Assembly: GCF_034092395.1 (NCBI RefSeq) | Contig: NZ_CP139301.1 | Span: forward strand, 868,001 to 932,000 | Direction of reading: 5' to 3' | From: Prochlorococcus sp. MIT 1307 | GTDB lineage: Bacteria > Cyanobacteriota > Cyanobacteriia > PCC-6307 > Cyanobiaceae | Length of the DNA stretch: 64,000 bases | Shown: piece by piece, positions 45,091 through 54,000 of the stretch | Layout of the letters: each line of letters starts with the position of its first letter | Position numbering within the stretch: the first letter of the stretch is position 1 | Translations under genes and position numbers: made by a program | The notes under the pieces: generated by a model | Database searches by the model: none | What the model was told of the DNA's origin: nothing | The model's input: only the letters and a program-made list of their open reading frames with translations

Positions 45091-46596
45091 ATGGCTAATC
45101 AGCCACTCCTTTTAGCTCTTGATCAGGGTACTAGCAGTTCAAGAGCCGCAGTTTTTAATCCTTCTGGTCAACTAATCGCTAGTTTCAGTTCTCCTCTCAA
45201 GATTGAATATCCTGCAGATGGATGGGTCCAGCAGGATCCAAGGGATATCTGGATCAGTCAACAAGAAGCCATGAAAGGGTTAGAAGACTCGCTAACTCCA
45301 GAGCAGAGAGATTCTGTAGTCACCTGTGGTATTACCAACCAACGTGAAACAACAGTGCTCTGGAGAAGAAGTAACAGTGAACCTTGTGGGCCAGCACTAG
45401 TTTGGCAAGACGGAAGGACTGCTGATATATGTTCTGAGTGGAAAAGGAATGGACTGGAAAAAGAATGGAAACACCGCACTGGCCTACTACTTGACCCATA
45501 TTTCAGCGCAAGCAAGATTCGCTGGCTTTTGCTCAATGAACCAGAAGCGGCAAAAGCTCTTAAAAGTCATGACCTTTGCTTTGGGACAGTAGAAAGCTGG
45601 TTACTTTGGCGACTCACTGCAGGGAAAAGTCATTACTCCGACATGAGCAATGCCAGCAGAACACTACTAATGGATCTGGAAAGTTGCTCTTGGGTTGAAG
45701 CCTTCTGCGACAAAATTGGATTGCCCATGGATGCTCTGCCAGAACTAGTGCCCTGTCGAGGGGATTTTGGAAAAATCAAATCAGGACTCCCTTTTGAAGG
45801 GGTTCCAATACAAGCCTTATTAGGCGACCAGCAAGCAGCTACTCTTGGCCAACTATGTCTAAACAAAGGCGAGGCAAAATGCACTTATGGAACGGGAGCT
45901 TTTTTAGTCGTTAATACAGGGAAGGAAATCCATCGATCTGATAATGGGCTGCTAAGCACTCTGGCTTGGACTGATTCCAATGGTTTACCAACATATTGTC
46001 TTGAAGGGAGCCTCTTTAATGCTGGAACTGTTGTGCAATGGTTGAGAGACGGGCTACAAATTATCGAAAGTGCTGAACAAGTAAATAAACTCGCAGACGA
46101 AGTAGAAGATGCCGCTGGGGTAATGCTTGTACCAGCTTTTACCGGATGGGGAACACCTCACTGGGACCCTTCCGCTCGAGGTTTAATACTTGGACTAACT
46201 AGAGATACTCGAAGAGGGCATATTGCTAAAGCGGCTCTTGAGGGCATTGCTCTTTCTGTCGCCACACTGGTTCAAATAGCAGAAGAGTCAATAGGGCATG
46301 GGTTAAGTGAGTTAGCAGTTGATGGTGGCGCGGCTGCATCTAATACGTTGTTACAAGCACAAGCAAATAGCACAGGGCTCACAATAAGGCGCCCCGTCAA
46401 TCTAGAAAGTACTGCGAAAGGTGTCGCCTTATTGGCGGGGCTGCAATCAGGAGTTATTCAAGACCTCACAGACTTAACATCACAAAAGCAACATGGAGCA
46501 GAAATCTTCACGCCTAATATGGATTTGCCTACACGAAATAGATGGCGCAAAAACTGGAATGAAGCTGTAAAAAGAAGTTTAAAGTGGCATGAATAA
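45091..46596 (+). CDS. glpK: Glycerol kinase
   Basis: The 501-residue FGGY kinase phosphorylates glycerol to glycerol-3-phosphate. LLALDQGTSSSRAAVFNPSG, GITNQRETTVLW, VWQDGRT, the adenine-binding region CTYGTGAFLVVN and LAVDGGAAASNTLLQAQANS are all present. It overlaps glpD by eight bases, an operon with coordinated translation. The pair would turn glycerol, for example released from lipids or from a glucosylglycerol-type solute, into dihydroxyacetone phosphate. Confidence 0.97.
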   Translation: MANQPLLLALDQGTSSSRAAVFNPSGQLIASFSSPLKIEYPADGWVQQDPRDIWISQQEAMKGLEDSLTPEQRDSVVTCGITNQRETTVLWRRSNSEPCGPALVWQDGRTADICSEWKRNGLEKEWKHRTGLLLDPYFSASKIRWLLLNEPEAAKALKSHDLCFGTVESWLLWRLTAGKSHYSDMSNASRTLLMDLESCSWVEAFCDKIGLPMDALPELVPCRGDFGKIKSGLPFEGVPIQALLGDQQAATLGQLCLNKGEAKCTYGTGAFLVVNTGKEIHRSDNGLLSTLAWTDSNGLPTYCLEGSLFNAGTVVQWLRDGLQIIESAEQVNKLADEVEDAAGVMLVPAFTGWGTPHWDPSARGLILGLTRDTRRGHIAKAALEGIALSVATLVQIAEESIGHGLSELAVDGGAAASNTLLQAQANSTGLTIRRPVNLESTAKGVALLAGLQSGVIQDLTDLTSQKQHGAEIFTPNMDLPTRNRWRKNWNEAVKRSLKWHE

Positions 46597-48154
46597 TAAT
46601 CATGTCGATCTTCTAATCATTGGGGCAGGAGCTAGTGGCGCATGCGTGGGCTATGAGGCCTCAAAACGTGGTCTAAAGGTTGCACTACTAGAAGCTGGAG
46701 ATATTGGAGGAGGAACAAGCTCTAGAAGCACAAAGCTTCTACATGGTGGAGTTCGTTATCTAGAACTAGCATTTAAAACCTTCGACTTAGCTCAGTTAAA
46801 ATTAGTTCGGGAAGCCTTGCTCGAAAGGGCTTACTGGCTTGAACAAACTCCTTTTCTAGCCAATCGTATTGAATTAGCCCTACCTACAGAAGACTGTTTT
46901 TCCAAGTCCTATTACCGAATAGGACTTGGCTTGTACGACATTCTTTCAGGAAGAAAGAATATTGGAACTAGTCGACTGCTTTCCAAAAGCGAGATTGAAC
47001 AAGCTTTACCCTTGATCAGAGATGGATTAGACGGCGGTGTAGTCTATAGCGATGGTCAGTTTAATGACTCCAGGCTCAATCTTTTATTAGCACTTACTGC
47101 AAAAAAAGCAGGAGCAGTAATACGAACACGCTGCAAAGTTATCAAACTGGAGAGTCAAGCGGATGGGAAATTGTGTGGTGCTATTAGCCAAGATTTACAT
47201 GGGGAACAAGAAAGGTGGGAAGCTGGCGCAGTTGTAAATGCAACAGGCATCAATGTTGATGCTGTTCGCCAATTAGCTGATCCAAATATTGCTCCACGAA
47301 TTCTTGTCAGTAGAGGTGTTCACCTAGTTCTAAAAGAAAACCTTTGCCCTAATGAGACTGGTTTGATATTGCCAGCTACCGATGATGGCAGAGTCTTATT
47401 CCTACTACCTTTCTTTGGCTATACACAGGTTGGGACAACAGATACTCCATGCAATATCAAAACAGCTCAAAAAACATCAGATGAAGAACAGGAGTACTTA
47501 ATAAAATATATAAAGCGCTGGTTCCCAAGACTAAAAAAAACGACTATTGGTAGTGCTTGGGCAGGAGGGCGACCTCTTCTTAAGTCAACACAAGAAGGAA
47601 TCTCTAGTAGTCGTGTCGTAAGGGAACATGAAGTAGAAATCATGCCTTGCGGATTAATTAGTGCCATGGGAGGGAAGTGGACCACATGCCGACAAATAGC
47701 ACTAGACACCCTCAAAGCAGTAGAAGCTGTGTTAGGAAAACCACTACCACCGCCTCGACATTTACCTATTATTGGCTCAAGAGAAAACCTGAAAGCAACA
47801 ACTACTTTAATAGTTGAACAAAAAAAGCAACTAAAACAATATCTTCCGAAGTCTGAGCTACAAGCCAAGCAAATTGTTCATCTTCAATCACAATATGGAC
47901 TTGAAGCACTCTCAATAGTTGCGAACAGTTCCCCAGAAGAGCTCAATCCCCTTAGCCATATAGTCCCCATCTGCCAAGCAGAAATAAAACACGCAATTCA
48001 CCATGAATTTGCATGTACTCCAACGGATATCCTTGCACGCCGATGCAGGCTTGCCATGGTTGATTTAGCTGAAGCCCAAAGGCTATTACCTGTTGTGAAC
48101 AGTCATTTAAAAGCTGAAGGACTTAACGCAGACGCACTAGATCTAGAACAGTGA
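46589..48154 (+). CDS. glpD: Glycerol-3-phosphate dehydrogenase (FAD, membrane-linked type)
   Basis: The 521-residue flavoenzyme has the FAD motif DLLIIGAGASGACVGYEASK, the GGTSSRSTKLLHGGVRYLEL block, and SAMGGKWTTCRQIALDTLKA, all diagnostic of GlpD. A C-terminal helical domain follows. It oxidises glycerol-3-phosphate and feeds electrons to quinone. It starts inside the last codons of glpK and converges with the second GH13 gene across 28 bases. Confidence 0.96.
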   Translation: MNNNHVDLLIIGAGASGACVGYEASKRGLKVALLEAGDIGGGTSSRSTKLLHGGVRYLELAFKTFDLAQLKLVREALLERAYWLEQTPFLANRIELALPTEDCFSKSYYRIGLGLYDILSGRKNIGTSRLLSKSEIEQALPLIRDGLDGGVVYSDGQFNDSRLNLLLALTAKKAGAVIRTRCKVIKLESQADGKLCGAISQDLHGEQERWEAGAVVNATGINVDAVRQLADPNIAPRILVSRGVHLVLKENLCPNETGLILPATDDGRVLFLLPFFGYTQVGTTDTPCNIKTAQKTSDEEQEYLIKYIKRWFPRLKKTTIGSAWAGGRPLLKSTQEGISSSRVVREHEVEIMPCGLISAMGGKWTTCRQIALDTLKAVEAVLGKPLPPPRHLPIIGSRENLKATTTLIVEQKKQLKQYLPKSELQAKQIVHLQSQYGLEALSIVANSSPEELNPLSHIVPICQAEIKHAIHHEFACTPTDILARRCRLAMVDLAEAQRLLPVVNSHLKAEGLNADALDLEQ

Positions 48155-48182
48155 CTTAATCCTCCAAGTGATTAGGCCAATT

Positions 48183-49841
48183 TCAAGAGACGTCATCATC
48201 CTCTACTTCGCCAATTAACCACCAACTAAAGCCATAAGAAGGTAAGTAAACAAACCAATTCTCATCAGCGGGAGGATATTCACAACCCCAGAGGACTTCT
48301 CGAGTTCGTAATCCTTTCCATTTACTAAGGTCGAGTCTTAATGAAGCACCAGCACCTGAGAGGTTCGTAGCTATTAGAACAGTCATGCTTCCACTGGACC
48401 GAGAATATACAAGGACACTTGGATGAGTTGATTCCAAGATTTCAAAATCTCCACGACGTAAAGCTGGTAATAGTCGGCGGCATGTCAGCATGCGTCGATG
48501 CCAATTCAAAAGTGATCCTGGTAATTGCTTTTGAACCTCAACATTGACAACCCGATAGTCGTAGCCAGGCGCAGTAATTGCGGGCAGAACTAGCAAAGGG
48601 TCTGGAGCTGATGAGAAGCCACCATTTCTTGCAGAAGTCCAGGCCATCGGTGTGCGATTTGGATCTCTATCTCTCAATCCAGGCCAATCTCCCATACCAA
48701 GCTCATCTCCGTAATAAACACAAGGCATTCCAGGAAGGCTATACAGCAGAGCATGAAGCAAGCGGTTCGCCCGAGGGTCACCATTTAACAAAGGAGCCAA
48801 TCGACGATTTATCCCCCAATTCAGCCAGTGTCCATGTCCCTCATGCAAGCCAGAACGAATTGTCTGAATCACATCTTGTGGAACCAAGTGACCATCACCT
48901 AACCAAAGCTCGTCATGATTACGTAGAGGTAATGCCCAGCGACATCCAGGAACAACCTTTTGAGCATTCTCAAGACAAACTTGCAACTTCTTACAATTTC
49001 CACTGGCGATTGCTGCAAAAAGATGTGCAGTCAGAGAAAAATTGAATGCGCCATGTAATTCATCGTCGGCAAGGTATGGGGCTGCCTCATTAACAGGTTG
49101 AATAGCCTCTGCTAGAAGCAAAACATCTCGACCTTTACCTTCAACTCTTTGACGAACTTTACGTAGAAAAGCATGAGTTTCTGGTAACCCTTCACAACGA
49201 GTACCCTCAGATTCAAAAAGGAATGGCACAGCATCTAAACGAAACCCATCGACTCCTCTGTCTAACCAAAAATCAACCACACCAAGCATTTGATCTTGAA
49301 CCCAAGGGTTCTCATAATTCAAATCAGGTTGATGCCTCAGGAATCGATGCAAGTAATACTGCTCTGCAACCTCATCCCACTCCCAATTAGAAGACTCAAA
49401 CTTCCGAAACAATACTGGGGCATGAGAATAGCGGTTGGGATAATCACTCCAAACATAAACATCTCTTTCTGTGCTGCCTTTTGGAGCCCAACGAGCCCTT
49501 TGAAACCATGGATGAAGGTGACTAGTGTGATTAAGAACAAGGTCAAGGATTACTCTGATCCCCTGATCATGGGCAGCTGTCAGGAACCGATGAAATGCCG
49601 CCAAATCTCCCAGCTCAGGATGAATACTTTTGAAATCGGTAATGTCATAACCACCGTCTTGCAATGGGGAAGGGTATATAGGAGTCAGCCAGATCGCTTC
49701 TACTCCCAACCAACGCAAATAACTAAGCCGGCTTGATAAACCTTGAAGATCTCCTATCCCATCACCATCACCATCCGCAAAGCTGCGAGGAATTAGCTGA
49801 TAAATCACAGCACCCTCCCACCAAGAACTTCTTGCAGCCAT
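48183..49841 (-). CDS. GH13 enzyme, trehalose synthase/alpha-glucosidase-like
   Basis: The 552-residue barrel enzyme begins AVIYQLIPRSFADGDGDGIG. Regions: LDLVLNHTSHLHPW (I), VDGFRLDAVPFLFESEGTRC with the nucleophile Asp (II), LLLAEAI with the acid Glu (III), and LPLRNHDEL (IV). The FLFESEGT and ETHAFLRKVRQRV stretch in and after region II is characteristic of the TreS-like subgroup, which interconverts or hydrolyses glucosyl disaccharides. Which sugar is used (trehalose, maltose, sucrose, or a glucosylglycerol-like solute) is not clear. It converges with glpD and is divergent from the aldehyde dehydrogenase by 48 bases. Confidence 0.82.
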   Translation of the reverse strand: MAARSSWWEGAVIYQLIPRSFADGDGDGIGDLQGLSSRLSYLRWLGVEAIWLTPIYPSPLQDGGYDITDFKSIHPELGDLAAFHRFLTAAHDQGIRVILDLVLNHTSHLHPWFQRARWAPKGSTERDVYVWSDYPNRYSHAPVLFRKFESSNWEWDEVAEQYYLHRFLRHQPDLNYENPWVQDQMLGVVDFWLDRGVDGFRLDAVPFLFESEGTRCEGLPETHAFLRKVRQRVEGKGRDVLLLAEAIQPVNEAAPYLADDELHGAFNFSLTAHLFAAIASGNCKKLQVCLENAQKVVPGCRWALPLRNHDELWLGDGHLVPQDVIQTIRSGLHEGHGHWLNWGINRRLAPLLNGDPRANRLLHALLYSLPGMPCVYYGDELGMGDWPGLRDRDPNRTPMAWTSARNGGFSSAPDPLLVLPAITAPGYDYRVVNVEVQKQLPGSLLNWHRRMLTCRRLLPALRRGDFEILESTHPSVLVYSRSSGSMTVLIATNLSGAGASLRLDLSKWKGLRTREVLWGCEYPPADENWFVYLPSYGFSWWLIGEVEDDDVS

Positions 49842-49889
49842 TAACGCCCAATCATCAAGCCCCTTAACTACTGCTACACAAACATCGCA

Positions 49890-51284
49890 ATGTCGTCAGC
49901 CCCTTCCTTAAAAAAAGAATTGATAATGAATGAACTCCGCATGCCAATTCTTACAGGGCAAACAAGGCCTGAAAGTTGGCGGCGAATACAGCTAGAACGC
50001 TTCAGCGCCTTGCTGGAGGGCAATGAAACCGAAATAATTCAGGCGTTAAATAAAGATCTAGGGAAACCACCAACTGAAGCTTTTTTTGAAATCATTGCAC
50101 TAAGGCAAGAGTTAAAAGTAGTCCAGAAGAACCTCACCAAATGGATGCGCCCAAAAAATGTGCATGTGCCCCTCTCTCTCAAGCCTGGTGAAGCAATGGT
50201 AAAACTGGAACCTTTAGGGTGTGTACTAATAATTGGCCCGTGGAACTATCCCTTTTCTCTCACTCTTCAACCACTGATAAGCGCATTAGCAGCAGGGAAT
50301 ACAGCTATTCTTAAGCCCTCAGAACACGCTCCAGCGACATCAAAATTAATCGCAGACCTTGTCGGCAAATATTTACCCTCAAATATTGTGAGAGTTGTTC
50401 AAGGGGATGGGAAAGTCGCCGCAAATCTTTTGGAACAACCTTTCGATCACATTTTCTTTACTGGTGGTGGAAAGATCGGAAAGAAAGTCATGGCTGCTGC
50501 TTCGAAGCACTTAACACCTGTAACTCTTGAACTAGGTGGTAAAAGTCCAGCCATAGTTATTGAAGGTGCCGATTTAAAAGTCACTGCTAGACGTCTTGTT
50601 TGGGGGAAAGGACTTAATGCAGGTCAAACATGTATAGCTCCTGATCATTTACTTTTGCAAAAGCAATTAAAAGGCATTCTTCTAAATGAAATGGAAAATG
50701 CGATTAAAGAATTTTATGGCGCTAATCCTCTAACCTCACAACATCTAGGAAAAATCGTTAATAGTAGCCAATACACAAGGCTCAAAAACCTTCTTGTTAA
50801 TGCAAAAGCAAAAGGACAAATTCTTTTTGGTGGCGAGTTTGACGATCAATCAAGATGCATCACACCAACCCTAATTGAAGTTAAAAGCATTGATGATCCA
50901 TTAATGGCAGAAGAATTATTCGGCCCATTAATGCCGATTATTAGTATCAGCAACTTACAAGAAGCCATTAATAACATCAATAGCCAGCCTCGTCCTCTAG
51001 CCCTTTATATGTTTGGAGGATCGACTCAAGAGCAACAAAAGCTTGTAGACCAAACAAGCTCAGGTGGAGTTTGCTTTAACGATGTAGTAATGCAAGCAGG
51101 TGTTCCAGAATTGCCCTTTGGAGGTGTAGGAGCAAGCGGAATGGGTCAATACCATGGAAAAGCAGGCTTTGAAACTTTTTCACACCAAAAATCAATTTTA
51201 AAAAGACCTTTTTGGATGGATATAAAGTTCCGCTACCCCCCATACAGCATGAATATCTCAATGCTCAAAAGACTTCTTGGCTAA
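49890..51284 (+). CDS. Aldehyde dehydrogenase, class 3/fatty aldehyde type
   Basis: The 464-residue NAD(P)-dependent enzyme has ILIIGPWNYPFSLTLQP-like cofactor contacts (VLIIGPWNYPFSLTLQPLIS), ILKPSEHAPATS, FFTGGGKIGKKVM, the general base Glu in ELGGKSPAIV and the catalytic Cys in GLNAGQTCIAPDH. The short length and a C-terminal apolar tail (YPPYSMNISMLKRLLG) fit the class 3 group that oxidises medium- and long-chain aldehydes, as in cyanobacterial AldE. The first ATG at 49890 gives a Ser/Lys-rich leader; MNELRMPIL (residue 13) is another possible start. Confidence 0.88.
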   Translation: MSSAPSLKKELIMNELRMPILTGQTRPESWRRIQLERFSALLEGNETEIIQALNKDLGKPPTEAFFEIIALRQELKVVQKNLTKWMRPKNVHVPLSLKPGEAMVKLEPLGCVLIIGPWNYPFSLTLQPLISALAAGNTAILKPSEHAPATSKLIADLVGKYLPSNIVRVVQGDGKVAANLLEQPFDHIFFTGGGKIGKKVMAAASKHLTPVTLELGGKSPAIVIEGADLKVTARRLVWGKGLNAGQTCIAPDHLLLQKQLKGILLNEMENAIKEFYGANPLTSQHLGKIVNSSQYTRLKNLLVNAKAKGQILFGGEFDDQSRCITPTLIEVKSIDDPLMAEELFGPLMPIISISNLQEAINNINSQPRPLALYMFGGSTQEQQKLVDQTSSGGVCFNDVVMQAGVPELPFGGVGASGMGQYHGKAGFETFSHQKSILKRPFWMDIKFRYPPYSMNISMLKRLLG

Positions 51285-51385
51285 AAGTCGACAACTAAAC
51301 ATATCAAACAGAGCATGAAAGATCCTTTTCAAGGGCTGGCGTATTTATAGAAGGGTCTTATGTTTCGTCAAGCGTTTAGGTACTG

Positions 51386-52432
51386 ATGATACGCGCCATT
51401 TTTGCCGCAATTACTTTGATATCTCTAACCTCGTTCTCCTCTGCTGCAAGAGAAGTTACTGTCATGCCCGGAGAAACGCTCTCAGAGATAGCAGAGAGAT
51501 ACAAAATATCAACAAAATCTTTAAAGCTACTCAATGGCATTAACAATCCCACCAAATTACAAGCAGGTACCAAGCTAAAACTTCCAGACAATTCCTACTT
51601 TCAAGTAAACACACAGAAAAAAATTCATAAGGTTCAAAGCGGAGAAACACTCAGCACAATTGCAAATAAGTACGGACTCACACAAGATGACCTTACTACT
51701 CTAAACAATATTAGAAGTCCTGATCATTTATATGTTGATCAAAATATTCAGATTCCCTCCCCTCAAAGCTGGAAGGAGGAAAAATTAAAAACTGTCCATA
51801 AAGTAGTTGCAGGAGATACTCTTAATACAATCGCTGCGCAATACAACAAAAACCAGGAAGAGCTTAAATCAATTAATGGTCTGACAGATGCTAATTATTT
51901 ATATGTAGGTCAAAATATTAAACTTTATCAAACCAGAGCTAAGGGAAGTGGTCAAAAAAGATTAAGCAATAATCAATTATTCAAGGCGAATCAATATCAC
52001 ATTGTCAAGCAAGGAGAAAGTCTTGCATTAATAGCTAAAAAATATAATATTTCATTAGATAATTTGGCGAATTTTAATAATATAAAAAACCCAAATGAGC
52101 TGCAACTAGGAACTAGACTCTTATTAAAAATCAACTCAGGACAACTCCAAAAACTCGCAAGCAACACTTACAAGGAAGAAATTGTTGGAGAATCTCAATG
52201 GCGCAAATATGGCCCACTTCAAATCGATTGGTCAAATTGGAAAGTAATGGATGGAAGCCATGTGGCTCCTACTCTTCATCAAAGTGGCCAGGCTCTATAT
52301 TTAGCAGTTAACTGCTCATTCCGTAAGCTTAATGCAACAGGAATAGATGGGGCCTGGAATCATTGGATTTCTCCTCAGGAGAACTTCGAGCGAAACTTAA
52401 TCAATGATCTTTGCCTTACAAGAGAAGGCTAA
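51386..52432 (+). CDS. Secreted/periplasmic LysM-repeat protein
   Basis: The 348-residue protein has a probable signal peptide (MIRAIFAAITLISLTSFSSA) and four LysM peptidoglycan-binding repeats, each starting like GETLSEIAERYKIS and spaced by Ser/Lys-rich linkers, at about residues 25-70, 80-122, 135-180 and 205-250. The last ~90 residues form a separate domain (YGPLQIDWSNWKVMDGSHVA, then ALYLAVNCSFRKLNATG) with no catalytic motif I know. It ends four bases from the recQ stop, which faces it. Confidence 0.85.
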   Translation: MIRAIFAAITLISLTSFSSAAREVTVMPGETLSEIAERYKISTKSLKLLNGINNPTKLQAGTKLKLPDNSYFQVNTQKKIHKVQSGETLSTIANKYGLTQDDLTTLNNIRSPDHLYVDQNIQIPSPQSWKEEKLKTVHKVVAGDTLNTIAAQYNKNQEELKSINGLTDANYLYVGQNIKLYQTRAKGSGQKRLSNNQLFKANQYHIVKQGESLALIAKKYNISLDNLANFNNIKNPNELQLGTRLLLKINSGQLQKLASNTYKEEIVGESQWRKYGPLQIDWSNWKVMDGSHVAPTLHQSGQALYLAVNCSFRKLNATGIDGAWNHWISPQENFERNLINDLCLTREG

Positions 52433-52436
52433 AGTA

Positions 52437-53957
52437 TTAGTTTATATCTTTACATTCAAAATACCTCAAAGCCCAAGGCTCTTTCAAAAATTGTCTCCCA
52501 CTTTCGCGAATAGAAAGCGTCTGAAAACCATCATTACTCTCTCGAATCAGCTCATCTTGAACCAATCTTCTCGCTAGCCATCCCCAACGATCTTCTTTAT
52601 TTCCTTCTTGATTGGAAAGACTATGGACAAGGCTATGAATATCTAATTTTTTACTATTCTCGAGAGCGTCCAATAAAACAATAGCTTTATCAGACCAATT
52701 TTTAAGTGTAGTTGTGCAATTACAGCGATCACAACGCCCGCAAGGATGGGCTAGTTCACCTACAGCCAAGAGAAGTGCTTGCTCCAAGCATGAATTGCCT
52801 TCTGCAATAGCTTCCATTCTTCTCAATTGTTGCTGCGCTATTTCAAGTCTCTGCTTTTGAGTCGCAACCTCCGTACATTCACTACTTTGAGCAGCAGAGG
52901 ACTTAATTGCCCAACCAAGTCGGATTCGATCACCAGGCGAAAACCAAACAACACAATTAGCTGGAAGTCCATCGCGACCAGCCCTGCCAGATTGCTGAAG
53001 GTAACCCTCTGGGGTAGAGGGTAAGTCCAAATGAAGAACTAGTCCTACATCTCTTCTGTCAACTCCCATCCCAAAGGCAACTGTTGCAACAAGAACTGGC
53101 TTTTCTTTCTCTAGGAAATATGTAAGTGCTTGCTCTCGTGAATAACTATCCAGCCCAGCATGATAAGGAATTGCTTCAATCCCAGCCACTTGTAAAGCTG
53201 TTGCCCAACGTTCAACTGACCTACGGGTTCTGGCATATATCAAGGCAGCCCCTCGAGCTTTTTTTAAGATTTCCAAAATATCTGGGAGAGGTTCCTTAGC
53301 ACGTCTACTCATCGAGTAGCGAAGATTATTCCGTTGAGCAGAGCAAACCTGTACTAATGGCTTACGCAGATTAAGAAGATGAATAATGTCGGCTCTAACC
53401 TGAGGACCAGCAGTAGCAGTCAGTGCTACTACTGGTGTGCAAGGGCATAGCATTCGAAGCTCACCAAGCCTTCTGTAATCAGGCCTAAAATCATGTCCCC
53501 AGGCGCTAATGCAATGCGCTTCATCAATGGCAAAAGCAACAATTTGATTCTGTGCTGCTTTCTTTTCCAAGAATTTTCTAATCAATCTTCCCTGGAGCCT
53601 TTCCGGCGCCAAATAGAGAAGACGTAAACGTTCATCTATCAAAACTCTCAAACTATCTTTTTGGCTATCTGGGTCTAATCCTGCATGCAAGCAAAGAGCT
53701 GGTATACCTCGCCTATTGAGCTGTTTGACTTGGTCTTGCATTAGTGCCACTAAAGGAGAAATAACTACAACAAGGCTTTGACGAATCAATGCTGGTAGTT
53801 GATAACACAACGACTTTCCCCCACCTGTAGGCAATACAGCCAAGGCATCCTGTCCTGCCAAAATCGCTTCTACAACTGAACGTTGACCAGGTTTAAAAGA
53901 CTCCCATCCATAATAATTCCGTAACGCCGAAGTCAGTGAATCCAAAAAGCGCCACAA
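52437..53957 (-). CDS. recQ: ATP-dependent DNA helicase RecQ
   Basis: The 506-residue superfamily 2 helicase shows motif I LPTGGGKSLCYQLP, motif II IDEAHCISAWGHDFR, motif III LTATAG, and motifs V-VI (VGLVLHLDLPSTPEGYLQQS, GRAGRDGLPA). A zinc site with HPCGRCDRCNC follows, then a winged-helix region. Compared with E. coli RecQ (609 residues) it lacks the C-terminal HRDC domain. RecQ unwinds recombination and repair intermediates. Confidence 0.95.
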   Translation of the reverse strand: MWRFLDSLTSALRNYYGWESFKPGQRSVVEAILAGQDALAVLPTGGGKSLCYQLPALIRQSLVVVISPLVALMQDQVKQLNRRGIPALCLHAGLDPDSQKDSLRVLIDERLRLLYLAPERLQGRLIRKFLEKKAAQNQIVAFAIDEAHCISAWGHDFRPDYRRLGELRMLCPCTPVVALTATAGPQVRADIIHLLNLRKPLVQVCSAQRNNLRYSMSRRAKEPLPDILEILKKARGAALIYARTRRSVERWATALQVAGIEAIPYHAGLDSYSREQALTYFLEKEKPVLVATVAFGMGVDRRDVGLVLHLDLPSTPEGYLQQSGRAGRDGLPANCVVWFSPGDRIRLGWAIKSSAAQSSECTEVATQKQRLEIAQQQLRRMEAIAEGNSCLEQALLLAVGELAHPCGRCDRCNCTTTLKNWSDKAIVLLDALENSKKLDIHSLVHSLSNQEGNKEDRWGWLARRLVQDELIRESNDGFQTLSIRESGRQFLKEPWALRYFECKDIN

Positions 53958-54000
53958 ACAGAATCCAAAAGATAGCCAGTAAATTTGGAAAGAACCAGGC

